DNA from: Brasenia schreberi | Lineage: Eukaryota; Streptophyta; Magnoliopsida; Nymphaeales; Cabombaceae | Reading direction: 5' to 3' | Assembly (NCBI GenBank): GCA_036023115.1 | Contig: JAYKKT010000073.1 | Span: 13,145,001-13,209,000, forward strand | Length of the DNA stretch: 64,000 nt | Part shown: one piece after another, positions 46,433 through 57,790 of the stretch | Numbering within the stretch: position 1 is the stretch's first letter | How the letters are laid out: each line of letters begins with the position of its first letter | Program-made: the position numbers and the translations under genes | Notes under the pieces: generated by a model | Told to the model about the DNA's origin: nothing | The model's input: only the letters and a program-made list of their open reading frames with translations | Database searches by the model: none

Positions 46433-48975
46433 TTACAAATTGTAATCAAGATCATCAACTAAATAATCTTCATCTTCTCCTTGTTGTAGATCCTCATCAT
46501 CATCAGCCATGCCCACACCTTCTTCTTCAAAATCAAATTCTTCATCTCCATAATGTTGTTGCGCTCCTTCCAAATTAATCCAGGCAACGTCTTCTTCTGT
46601 TAGGAGGGCATTTTCTTCAGTGTCTTCCATAACCCAATCTTCTAATATCTCAAAATTATCCAAACTTATTGGATCGAATTGACTTTCTTCTCTATTTACT
46701 TTTTTTAATTGCCTACGACACAAACAAAGATAAACAATTAGTAAGTAATATTAACAATTGAAAACTGAAGTTAAATAATATCGAATTGAAAATTTGAAAG
46801 TAATACAACATTACCTTTCACGAAGGCGCATGTTACAACGAATATAAACCAAATCATTAAGCCTTTTATGTTCCAACCTGTTGCGCTTTTTTGTATGGAT
46901 GTGTTCAAAAACACTCTAATTTCTTTCACAACCTGTTGCACTACAGGTTTGGCTTAAGACTCTAACTGCAAAATCTCTAAGGTTTGGATAATCACTTTCA
47001 AACCTGTTCTACCAAACATCTGTAAAAAAAATATAAACATTAGAGACATAATAATCTACAGTAATGTAAGATGCAACTTAAATATGAAAATAAACAATGT
47101 ACCTGGACGCATCGTAGAGCGGTTGCGAATTGCAACAGGCAAACCCATCAAGTGAAGAGCATTATCATATATCTCCATCTCTCGATGTCTCGCATCTACT
47201 ATGCTCTCATCAGGGACTAATCTGTCGATGCATTCAATGATTCATCGATTAACCTCACCGTCCCTTTTGAAGGTTGCTGAGTACCTCAATGATGGGTTTA
47301 GATAGTAGGTTGCTGCATGAATAGGCTGATGCAATTGATTATTCCATCTACTATCAATTATTTTCCACACGGGCACATAATCTCTTTTTTTTCCATTAAA
47401 GTTATTTCTGATCGCTTCTTTTGCCTTGTCCATGGCTTCATAAAGGTAGCCCATAGATGGTTTTTCCTCGCTGTCAGCCAATCTCAAAACTTTCACTAAA
47501 GGACAAGTAATTTTGAATAATCTGATACATGCATTCTAAAATGAACTTCTAAAAACCGTTTCTGCAATCTCATTTAACTTTTTGTTCCTTCTGTTTTGTG
47601 GCAACTCTGCAAATTGTTGCCACTCATCTGAGGAGAACATTCTCTTTAAACCTTGCTTCTGTCTCACAATACTCTGTACAGATAAGAAGTTTGTTGCGAA
47701 CCGAGTTGCAGCTGTGCGAAGAAGCTCTGCACCTTCTGTGTATCTCCTCATCATACACAAAACAAATGCATGGTTGTAAATGAATTTTGTCACTCAGTTG
47801 CTGCCTTTATTTCATCCATCTCACCAATGTCCTCGAGGATGAGATCTAAACAATGGGCTGCACATGGTGTCCAGTAGAAAGTCCCATAAATATCAGCTAA
47901 CTCCTTTCCAGCTGCTTTGTAGTTAGCTGCATTATGTGTAATCAATTGGACTACATTTTCTAGCCCAACCTCCTATATATCCTTATCAAATTCCTCTCGT
48001 AGGATCTCTACAGTGTGCCTCTCCTCTGACATATCTAGAGATCTCAAAAACATGAGTCCTTTAGGACAATATACAAGAAAGTTTAGCAATGTTCTTCCTC
48101 GCCTATCGGTCCATCCATCTGCCATGATAGTGCATCCTGTTTCCTTCTACGATTGTCTCAAAGTCGAACAGTATTGCTGCACTTCAATCACGGTCTGATC
48201 TAATATCTTCCCTCAACTTCTGATAAGAGGGCATCCTGTATCCTGGACCAATGTTAGCAATTGCATCTGCCATTGCTTGAAAATGAAAACTGTTTGCTGC
48301 ATTAAATGGAATGCATGCATCATAAAACCATCTGCCCACTGCAAGGTCTGCTTGATCGTGCAGTTGTTCTGAAACCATAGCAGCACGAATTCCTGGCTGA
48401 GCACCAGGTGTAGTGGAAGGAGGAAAGAACGAATGTATGCTAGAAGAAGCTCTTCCTCTACACCTTCCTGAACTTCCTCTTCTGCCACCTCCAAAGTCTT
48501 CAGCTGCAACCCTCTTTCCTGTGTTAGGTGCTCGCGAACTGCTACTACCAATATCTGTTCTAACATCTGAAGGCAAACTATCAGTGAATCTAACTCCAGT
48601 GGTAGTAGCATCATCAGCTTCTTCACACATCTGAAAATCATCCTTTTGTTGTCTCCTTTCCTGTATGCTCTCAATCATCTGCAAGCATTGTCATTTAATA
48701 CCTTCTGGCACACTTGTAACTCTGCCTGTGCATGGAGTAACTTCTTTTCTGATTCCTGCTAGGTGGTGTTTCAACCTTGAAATTCCACCACTAACCACCT
48801 TTTCACAAAATAAACATCTGATTTTTAACCTTGAATCCTCAACTGGTATACCCCACTGCCATGCCGGATCATCAGACTTTGAATGAGAGTCTCTACCACC
48901 CCTTCCTGCCATCTCAATGGAGTACTTTAATTCAAACAAAAACCTGAAAATAAAAGCACTTCGTAAATCCCCCAA
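46433..48975 (-). pseudogene. hAT transposase with BED zinc finger, broken
   Basis: Would cut and move the hAT element. Minus-strand order: BED finger (IRCLFCEKVVSGGISRLKHH at about 48820-48760, a C2H2-type pair), a low-complexity linker (48684-48400), AVGRWFYDACIPFNAANSFH (about 48340), a DUF659-like core (TIMADGWTDRRGRTLLNFLV at about 48130-48070; WTPCAAHCLDLILEDIG at about 47870-47820), the long mid domain (FIYNHAFVLCMMRRYTEGAE; WKIIDSRWNNQLHQPIHAA; YYLNPSLRY), weak dimerisation sequence at about 46930-46840, and an acidic C-terminus (46723-46433). Frames break several times between blocks, including stops near 47965 and 47795, so no full protein remains. Confidence 0.88.
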
Positions 48976-49337
48976 TCTTCAAATAACACTCAAATCGAGT
49001 GTCTCCTACTTCATGAATGCAATAAAAATAGTACACTGAATTACTTCATATTTGGTCATTCAAAAAAAAACCGAAATAACACAAAAAACAATAAATATAA
49101 AGGAAAAAAATAGAAAAAAACATTAAAAATATACCTAAATCCGAGTTTGGAGGCTTGGACGGACACCGTAGGGCACGATTTTAGAGCTTTGAACACCAAG
49201 GAGGCGAAAACTGACTCTTAGGGAGCTTGAAGAACCCAAAAGGAGAGAGGAAACCCGCGAAAAATCGCGGGTTTCTCTCGGGCCGAGACCCTTTATAAGG
49301 GTCCCAGGGCCTCACACTTACAATACGGACGACACTG

Positions 49338-49345
49338 CTTTTATG
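49338..49345 (+). repeat. hAT target-site duplication, right copy
   Basis: CTTTTATG directly after the terminal CACTG, identical to 46101-46108. Confidence 0.95.
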
Positions 49346-52300
49346 TATATAGAATCAACTGCTGAAATTTGGACTGTAGTGGAATAGGCTTACCCTATAC
49401 CAAAGAATATAGCAAAAGAATATGAGATCATTGAAAGGATAAGAAGGTGTCGCCAAGGAACCAGATCAATAAGTGAGTACTATGGAGAATTGTGTGAACT
49501 CTAAAATGAACAAAGACATATTGTGGAAAATAAATGTAGTCATTGTGTAAAAGAGAGAACAACTGAAGTAGAGATTCGAAAGGTGTTTGATCTGCTATGG
49601 GGAGTTTCATCAGATTATGAATCTATCAAGTTAAATATTCTAAGCAAGGAAGAACTTCCGTCACTTGGCACAGTATATTCACTTTTACTAAGGGAAGAAC
49701 GAAAAAATTTAGAGAAAGGTGAACATATACAAACTGACAAATCTGCATTTATTGGTAGAGGATAGAGCCACTATCAGAGAGGAAGGGATTATATCAGAGG
49801 CAGGATTCTATCAGAGGCAGGGGAAGAGGTAGAAACCAAAATTATGATGATAAGAGTAAACTACTGTGTATCCATTGTGGGAATAAAAGACATACACGGG
49901 AGTCTTGTTGGGAGATTATTGGAAAATCGCCTGAATATAGAGATTATAGCATAAAATACACTAAATATAAAGATTATGGTAGTCATGTGGCAACTATATC
50001 TGAAAAGAAAGCAGAGATGGATCCTATAGATAAAATGGCAGAGTTGAAGAAACAGATTGCAGAAATTTAAACACGTTTACTGGATCAACCTTCAACCTCT
50101 TCATAAAAAACAGAATCAAGTCCTCCTACTTCTTATAGCATCAATGGTAATTATTCTCTTAAAGATTCTATTTCATCTTCTAAGTGGATAATTGATTCAG
50201 GGGCTACCGATCATATGGTAGAAAACTAGACTAATCTCATGCAGTATGTAGTAACATCAACTCCTCAGTATGTAAAAGTTGCAAATGGTTCTTTGATTCC
50301 TATGGAAGGAAAAGGAGCAATTTAGAGGGATAATCTCATACTTAACTCAGTGATATATATTTTGAAATTTTCAGTAAATCTACTTTCAGTAAGTTCCTTA
50401 GAGATATGAATTGTACAGTTACATTCTCTCCGTATGGTTGTGTTTTTCAAGATTTGAAGATGGGAAGAATCTTTGGACGTGGTGAATTATGCAATGGATT
50501 ATACATACTAACTGGAGATCAGATTTTAAGACAAAAAAGAGCTTTGGCAGCAATTACTACTGAAGAAGAATAAAAATTTAACCTAGTAGATTTGGACATT
50601 TGCCTGTTTCAAAAATAAGAGAGTTTGTCTCATTTTCAATTCCTAGTGATATGACAATTCAATGTGATGTATGTTAGAGAGCAAAGCATCATAGAGCGAC
50701 TTTTCCTAGTAGTGAATCAAGATCATTTGTTCCTTTTGAGTTGATATATTTTGATGTTTGGGGACCATGTGTGATACCTTCTATTGAAAATTTTAAGTAC
50801 TTTGTTACCTTTATTGATGATTTTTCTCGAATTGTTTATTTAATGAAGTCTAAGTCAGAAATATCTTCGATTTTTCCTCTAGTTCATAATCTTATCAAGA
50901 CGCAGTTTGGCTATACAGTTAAAACTCTCAGATCAGATAATGGTGGAGAATCTTGTAATGCATAGTTGGACTCATATCTTCAATCGCACGGTATTATACA
51001 TCAGACATCTTGTGTTTATACCCCACAACAGAATGGATTAGCATAACGAAAGAATTGACATATTTTGGAAATTGTTAGAACTTTACTTATTGAACACAAT
51101 GCTTCGAAATATTTTTGGCCACAAGCGATTCTTACAGCAATATATATTATGAATAGAATTCCGACTGTGACTCTTTCAGGAAAGTCTTCATTTAAGGTGA
51201 TTAAACCTGAAGATAATTCGTTTCATCTTATTCCTAGAATATTTGGTTGTGTCTGCTACGTGCATGTGCATCAACAATTCAGAGATAAACTGGATCCAAG
51301 GGCAATAAAATGTATTTTCATTGGATATTCTTGTGAGAAGAAATGATATATTTGTTATGATCCTAATTCCCATAGAAGATATATTTTCATGGATGTAACT
51401 TTTTTTTAAACTACTTCATATTACAAAAATACATATGATATGTCTAATTCTCTTTTTGAAGAAACAATTGTTCTACCAAGAATCAGTATTAAGTGAAGAA
51501 TCTGAGAAAGAACTCACAAGAACATATCAACTCTCAGGAGAAAACAGAATGCAAATATACAAAAAGGGGGAGAAATATATTTATGAATATACAAACAGAG
51601 ATTATGAATCAAGGGGGAGAAACAATATCTGATTCAAATGAAAGTACAGAAAAAACAAATGATAAAGATGAATCAGATGTTCCCATAGTACTCAGAAAAG
51701 GCAAAAGATCATGTCGTAAGTATCCAATCTCTCAATTTGTTTCCTATAATCAATTATCAGAAGGTTACTTGTACTAAAGAGATGCATCATATTCCAAAAA
51801 GCTACATTTACGTGTCTAAGGACAAACTGTGGGTTGAAGCCATGAAGTTTGAAATTCAAGCCTTGGAGAAAAATCAATGACTTACCAAAAAGCAGGAAGG
51901 CAGTCTCATGTAAGTGGGAGTATATAATCAAATACAATGCAATCGGTTCATTAGAGATATACAAAGCAAGGTTAATAGTGCGCGGATACAGTCAAGCATA
52001 TGGGGTTGATTATGAGGAGACATTTGCACCTATAGCAAAGCTTAGATCTATACGAGTTATTATTAGTATTGCAGCTCAAAGAAATTGGGTAATGTGGCAG
52101 TTGGACGTGAAAAATGATTTTCTATAAGGAGAACTCAAAGAAGAAGTCTATATGGAGTTACCACCTGGATATCTGAATCCTGAGAAAAGGTATGCAGATT
52201 AAGAAAAACTATATATGGATTAAAACAATATCCGAGAGCTTGGTTTGAGAAATTTAGTAAAAGTATTATAAATTTGAGATATCAAAAAAGTGTTAGTGAT

Positions 52301-53218
52301 CATACATTATTATTTAAAAAGGAAGACAAATTAACATTACTACTAGTATACGTAGATGACATTATTGTAACACGAGATGGCGTCGAGGAAATTTAAAGAT
52401 TAAAGAAAGATTTGCATCAGTTACTTGACATTAAGGATCTTAGAAGATTACATTATTTTTTAGGCATTGAGGTAGCCTATTCTGGAAAGGATATCTTTCT
52501 GAATCAAAGGAAATATACTTTGGATATGTTACAAGATGTCAAGATGAAAAATTGTAGACTTACGTATACCCCAATGGAATTAAATCACAAGTTGGATATG
52601 GAAGATGGAGCTGAAAGAGTTTATGTATCTAGATATCAACAATTGGTTGGTAAACTGATATACTTGACTATCACACGCCCAGACATAGCCTATGGAGTGA
52701 GCATAGTAAGCAGATTTATGCAATCACCATAAAAAAATCACATGGATGTTGTGTTTTATATATTACGGTACCTAAAGACAACTCCAGGACATGGAATTAT
52801 CTACAAAGCTAATGGGCACACTAACATTGAAATTTATACAGATGTTGATTGGGCTGGTTATGTAGAAGATAGAAAATTGACCACATGATATATAACTTTG
52901 ATTGGAGGTAACATAGTAACATGAAAAAGCAAAAAACAGTCTGTTGTAGCCAGATCGATAGCAAAAGCAGAATACAGAGCAATAGCATCTGGTATGTGTG
53001 AAGGAAAATGGTTGCGGTCTTTACTATTGGAAATGGACTTACTTATTGAACAACTTATACCTATATTTTGGGACAGCGTACATACAAAAGAATTTCAATT
53101 AGAACATGTGAAATCAGGACATCAATGTGCAGACATGTTGATTAAAGTAGTTACTAGAGATCTATTTCAGAGATTGTGTAGCAAGTTGGGTGTAACATTT
53201 ATCTTTCACCCAACTTGA
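49346..53218 (+). pseudogene. copia A gag C-terminus and pol polyprotein, degenerate
   Basis: In order: rest of gag (EEIRKVFDLLWGVSSDYESI region), zinc knuckle CIHCGNKRHTRESC (about 49870), protease WIIDSGATDHMV (about 50187), integrase (FELIYFDVWGP; TLRSDNGGESC; YTPQQNGLA; FWPQAILTAIYIMNRIPT), reverse transcriptase (WEYIIKYNAIGSLEIYKARL; YGVDYEETFAPIAKL; LLLVYVDDIIV at about 52345) and RNase H (HYFLGIEV; TDVDWAGYVEDRK; AKAEYRAIASGMCEGKW). A segment after PIFWDS is deleted. Many stops are C-to-T style (CAG/TGG to TAG), as expected of methylated, silenced DNA. Inactive. Confidence 0.92.
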
Positions 53219-53225
53219 GGGGGAG

Positions 53226-53548
53226 TGTTGGAATGTAGTGTTTAATTGTGTATTATTGTATCGGGTTGTGTGTGTGTGTTTATCGTGCGTGTTTAAATGT
53301 GTAATGTTTTCAGGTTTGGACCCAATTGATCGGACCAGATCCATTGGGAATCGTCTAGTATTTAAGGGTATTTTAGTCTTTTGAGTTAGAATAGGATTAG
53401 TATAAGTATCTGGTATGTAATTAGGGTTGTGTTAAGAGGAGTCAGACGGCCGCCTAGTAAAGGGGCCGATTCTACCAAAAGTTCAAGCATGATATGAATG
53501 CAAGTTTCTTCGATTCTTGTCAATGTAATATGATGAATGAAGACAGTA
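53226..53548 (+). repeat. 3' LTR of copia A
   Basis: TGTTGGAATGTAGTG.. to ..GAAGACAGTA, followed by the target duplication GATAC. Partner of 44880-45199. Confidence 0.93.
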
Positions 53549-53553
53549 GATAC

Positions 53554-55686
53554 GAGACACTATATTGGAAGAGCTTCGATTCTTTATAAGATGTTGCATA
53601 GGACTTGCACTTTGGATGGTATTACTCGACATTCTATTGATTAGATGAACAGCAGTAAGGACAGCTTCTCCCCAGTAGAATTTAGGAACATTATTTTGGA
53701 TTAATAGAGTTCTAGCTACCTCGAGAATATGACGATTTTTCCTTTCAGCAATACCATTTTGCTGAGGTGTATAAGAGCAAGAGGCCTGATGAATAATGCC
53801 CTGTGATTGTAGATACTCTTGTAACTGATTGCCAATGTATTCTCCCCAATTATCTAACCGAAGAATTTTCACGGAAGCATTGAATTGAGTAAGAATAAAT
53901 TTATGCACAATGAGAAAGATAGAAGAAACTTCAGAATTGGTTTTATTAAATAAACGATTGTAAGACGTTAACAATCATCATTAAAGGAGACAAAATATTT
54001 ATGATCAAACAATGAAGTAACTGGACTGGAACCCCATATATCAGAATGAAGAAGTTCAAAAGGTTGAGATCGCTTAGAATCACTTAAAGGATAAGGAGCT
54101 CTTTGGTGTTTCCCAAGCTGACAAACTTCACATTAAAACTGAGATTTATTGGACTTGATTCTAAGATGAGGTATAACATATTGAAGTTTCGACACAAGTA
54201 GATGACCAAGACGATAATGCCAAATGCTAATTTTTGTATCTTAAACTGTTGTTGCTGAAGCACTGGAAGAAGTTGTAGGCTGAGAGTACTCTTCCAGAAT
54301 GTATAATCTCTTTTGTAGTTTATCATGACCAAAGATTTTTCCCGTCTTCAGATCTTGAAATACACAGTCAGTAGGATGAAAGGTTACACAACAGTCTATA
54401 GTACGAGTTAAAGAGCTAACTGAAAGAAGATTTATCGAAAAACCGAGAACATGGTATACTGATTTTAAATCTAAGAAACATGTAGGTACACTTTCCTGTC
54501 CAATCATATAAGAATAAGATCCATCTGCCAACTTAATCGGTTCATGTTTTTGAGGAGTTCTGAATTCTGAAAAATATGATAACTCTCCTACTATGTGATC
54601 TGTAGCACTTGAACCAATTATTCAAGTTTTTGAGTGAGAATGAGACAAGTGGTTACCCTTCACAGTATGTGTAGCATGTGCTACTATAGCTTGAGACGAA
54701 GAAGATGGGGATTGTTCGGATAGTTTATGTTCGAGGCCCTTTATTCTTTTAATAATCTCTTTAATTCCATCTATTCTTGGAGCTGAATTTTCTGTAGCAT
54801 GAACCGAATGATTGCGATTTCTATAATAATCTGGTTTACCATGTAATTCCCAACAATGTTCTCTAGTATGTTGTGATTTGCCGGAATGTGAACAAATAAG
54901 TTTTTCTTTTTTATCAGAATGAAATCTGCTACGTCCACGACCATGACTCTGTTGTCCACCTCGTCCACGAAAGTGTGAATTGTCCCCTCTTACTTCAAGT
55001 GCATGTTGATCAATAACAGGAACGTTATCATTCTCAAGATTTCTGCAATCTTCTTCTCTAATTAACAGAGAGTATACTGTGCCCAGTGATGAAAGCTCTT
55101 CTCTGCCTAAGATATTCAGTTTTACTCACTCAAATTCAGAATTTACACCCCATAATAGGTCAAATACTTTCTTCTTTTCACTCTCAGCATTTCTTTCATT
55201 GTAACAAGCAAAACACTTTATATTAGTATAATAGAGAAGTTCATCCCAGAGGCCTCAAAGATCTGCATAATATTTGCTGATAGACTGAGTTCCTTGTTTA
55301 CATTTTTTGATCTTTTCCAAAATCTCGTATTCTTTAGTCACATTCTTTTTTCTGGAGTAGGCTTCGGAGACTACGCACCAAATCTCATGAGGTGATTCAA
55401 GGAACATGAAGGTTTTTGTAATTGATGGAATTATAGATTGAAGTAGCTAGGATGATATTAGGGCTATCTTCCGGTCGCCAAACAGGGTAGTGAGTATCAT
55501 GTATTTCTGGAGTAGATGGGCCCATCTCCCCCTAACTATAACAGCCAGTTCCACGGACCTAGACCACTCCAGATAATTTCTTCCATCCAACTTCGTTGTT
55601 GTAATTTGAAAATTTTCTGCTTTTTCATTCATGGCATGTTCAGATATCATGAATGGAGATTCAATTGCCTTGCCTTTACTTGTCAT
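53554..55686 (-). pseudogene. copia B gag, protease and integrase
   Basis: Minus-strand order: gag from ATG 55686 (FQITTTKLDGRNYLEWSRSV), a zinc knuckle missing its second cysteine (CSHSGKSQHTREHC at about 54890), a protease remnant (SSATDHIVG, with serine replacing Gly of DSGA), the LADGSYSYMIG..FSINLLSVSSL stretch, then integrase (LDNWGEYIGN; YTPQQNGIAERKNRHILEV; FYWGEAVLTAVHLINRM). Asn-Gly of the usual DNGGE is altered to DNWGE. The reading stops at 53554 where copia A enters. Inactive. Confidence 0.88.
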
Positions 55687-55813
55687 AGATATTCAACTCC
55701 AAGTAGGAATATCCTTAGTAATCTGATTCAAGTAACAATACACAGAATCTGTCTTCTACACTGTTTTAATTTGATTTGAACTCCAAAAAATGAGAGCCAA
55801 GTATATCAATTAT

Positions 55814-55996
55814 GAGACTGCCGCCTCCAAGTATGTCCACGATAAAGGCGCAATATGCAGTGTATGTTGATCAGTAGGTCAATCTGCATGAGACTGCCCA
55901 CGATAAATACGCAATATGCAGGTCAATCTGTATGAGACTGTCCACGATAAAGATGCAATATGTAGGTCAATCTGTATGAGACTATCCACGATAATG
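55814..55996 (-). repeat. 44-bp tandem repeats in the copia B leader
   Basis: GAGACTG..CCACGATAAA..GCAATATGCAGGTCAATCTG units start at 55814, 55890, 55934 and 55978 (plus-strand numbering); the last three are at a 44-bp period and the first spacing is longer. They lie between the primer-binding site and gag. Confidence 0.85.
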
Positions 55997-56010
55997 AAGA
56001 AACCAGCACT

Positions 56011-56190
56011 TCCCCTTTTCAATGATCAATCGCAGCCAAGTTCATAGGTAATGTGTCGACTGTCTGTAGTAATGAATCACAGGTGAAGTGCCAACTGTCA
56101 CCTCCCCTTTTCAATGATCAATCGCAGCCAAGGTCACAGGTAATGTGTTGCCTGTCTATTGTAATGAATCATAGGTTGTGTGTCGACTGT
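56011..56190 (-). repeat. 92-bp tandem repeat in the copia B leader
   Basis: TCCCCTTTTCAATGATCAAT.. starts at 56011 and again at 56103, each followed by a GTAATGTGT..CTGTCT..TAATGAATCA block. Confidence 0.85.
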
Positions 56191-56364
56191 TAATGCTATG
56201 CGTGTAGCCACAAAAAACAGACAAGTTGTGTGTGAACCGCTCTTGATTCTTGCAGAAAACACACTTGTCAATAGGCTATTTCAATTAGATTGCTTCCCCC
56301 CCACAAATCAGATTCTTTTAAACAAGAAAAACATAGATTTAAGGCCTTTTAGGCTTTGATACCT

Positions 56365-56641
56365 TGATAAAATATTATTGAAAGAGGAGAATAATACTTA
56401 CAAACTTTGATAGATTGGAGACATGCCTCCAATCTGTCCCAAGATTCAACGTGACTCACCAATGGCTGCCATCCAACCTTTCTTCACGTCTACTGAGGAT
56501 TAACCCTAATCTAGATATATATAATCTATCTAACTTAAATGACTAAATTACCCCTAAGAATAATTAAATACTACTAAAAGAGCATAGCCTAATCTAAGAC
56601 CCAAAACGACATTTACATGACTACATAAATAATCTTTAATA
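56365..56641 (-). repeat. 5' LTR of copia B
   Basis: Plus-strand TGATAAAATATTATTG.. to ..CTTTAATA (the other LTR ends CTTTAACA). It contains an extra TGATAGATTGGAGACATGC-like segment compared with 42768-43027. Confidence 0.9.
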
Positions 56642-56765
56642 GAAAGAAGGGTTTGCTTACATAACACTTTGGTGAACCTTTCGAGAAGGTTGGTTGTTGT
56701 TGCCCTAACAACAATCACTGCAAATCTTGTGTAAATTATAAGACCGTGTTTAGGCTTTTCATATT
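56642..56765. other. Short unique stretch between copia B and RTE
   Basis: About 120 bp with no recognised content; part of the pre-insertion host sequence. Confidence 0.4.
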
Positions 56766-57790
56766 GAGATGTCTTATGGAAAAAACAAAAAAATGAACCT
56801 TCATATGATATTTATTGATGTAGAGAAAGCTTATGATAGGGTGCCAAGAGATGTTCTTATAAGAGACATGTACAATGATTCAAAAACTTTTGTGAGGATT
56901 CATGAAGGAATGATGTACTCATTTGAAGTTAATATTGGGTTAAATCAGGGATAAACTTTAAGTTTACATTTATTTATATTGGTCATTGATGAGTTAACAA
57001 AACATATTCAAGATGAAATACCTTGGTGTATGTTATTTGCATATGACATTATGCTTGTTAATAGGAAATTGAAACTATAGAGAAAAACGTTAGAAGGTAA
57101 AGGTTTTCGACTTAGTAGAACAAAGACAAAGTATATAGATTCATAGAATGTAAGTTTGATCATTTTGGTACTTTGGAGGGCATAGAAATTAATATTAGCA
57201 CATATTGCATCTCTCACAAGGAAAGTTTTAAATACTAGGGTCAATTTTTCAAAGTGATGAAAAATTGATGGAGATGCGGTTGGTTATAATTGAAAGGGGC
57301 ATCATGTATTTTGTGTGATAAGAAGATACCATTAAAGTTAAAAGGTAAATATTATTGAGCAACAATTAGACTTGTTATATTTTATGGTTTTGAGTGTTGG
57401 GCAATTAATCATCAACATATGCAAAAAATGTCCGTAGCAAAAATGAAGATGTTGAGATGAATGAGTGGTTACACAAGGAAAGACTTTATGCATAATGAGG
57501 TTATTAGAAACCAATTAGGAGTAGCACCAATAGAGGATAAAATGAGGGAAAATCGTTTAAGATGGTTTGGAATATAGAAAGACAATCAAAGAACTCTCCC
57601 ATAAAAACATATGAAAAATTAGATTGTGAAAATGTTGGAAGAGGACAACCACAAAAGTGTTGGAAAAAACTATAAAAAATTATGTAGTTTATATTGAGTT
57701 AATTGCTAGCATGGCAAGATAGGGCTATGTGGAAGCAAAGAATCCATGTAGCCGACCCCATCTAGTATGAGAAAAGGCTTTTTTTTTGTT
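56766..57790 (+). mobile_element. 5'-truncated degenerate RTE LINE
   Basis: Starts in the reverse transcriptase (NLHMIFIDVEKAYDRVPRDV), then VNIGLNQG, a mutated catalytic block (MLFAYDIML in place of FADD), LCDKKIPLKLKGK, MKMLR, RWFG, QKCWK and the terminal CCCATCTAGTATGAGAAAAGG. The (TTG)n tail has turned into T-rich sequence. Internal deletions (WRTLEKRG.. missing) and stops make it inactive. Confidence 0.85.

Larger units (their letters stand above)
46109..49337 (-). mobile_element. hAT DNA transposon inserted in copia A gag
   Basis: A 3229-bp element with 8-bp target duplications CTTTTATG on both sides. The terminal inverted repeats CAGTGTTGTCTG and (right end, reverse complement) CAGTGTCGTCCG match at 10 of 12 bases. 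The left subterminal region is a run of GTATC/ATACG repeats. It encodes a minus-strand BED-finger transposase that is now broken. Its removal restores gag of copia A, so it is the youngest level of the nest. Confidence 0.96.
44880..53548 (+). mobile_element. Ty1/copia element A, inserted in copia B
   Basis: Complete LTR-to-LTR structure: 5' LTR 44880-45199, primer-binding site TGGTATCAGAGCC directly after it (45200), gag from 45821, protease, integrase, reverse transcriptase/RNase H to the TGA at 53216-53218, purine tract TTGAGGGGGAG, 3' LTR 53226-53548. The flanks carry GATAC on both sides (44875-44879 and 53549-53553). Joining them restores the reading of copia B integrase through 'SRIFGC'. 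The LTRs end CAATA/CAGTA rather than CA. About 20 differences between the LTRs were counted by eye. It is itself interrupted by a hAT element. Confidence 0.95.
42768..56641 (-). mobile_element. Ty1/copia element B (outer element of the nest)
   Basis: A minus-strand copia element bounded by LTRs at 56365-56641 (5') and 42768-43027 (3'). A primer-binding site matching TGGTATCAAAGCC-type lies beside the 5' LTR (reverse complement GGCTTTGATACC at about 56352-56363), and the 3' LTR is preceded by a CCCCCTC purine tract on the minus strand. Flanks GAAAA (left) and GAAAG (right) look like a mutated 5-bp target duplication. It is split by copia A (44880-53548); removing A leaves about 5.2 kb, a normal copia length. 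Gag and pol are broken. Confidence 0.93.
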
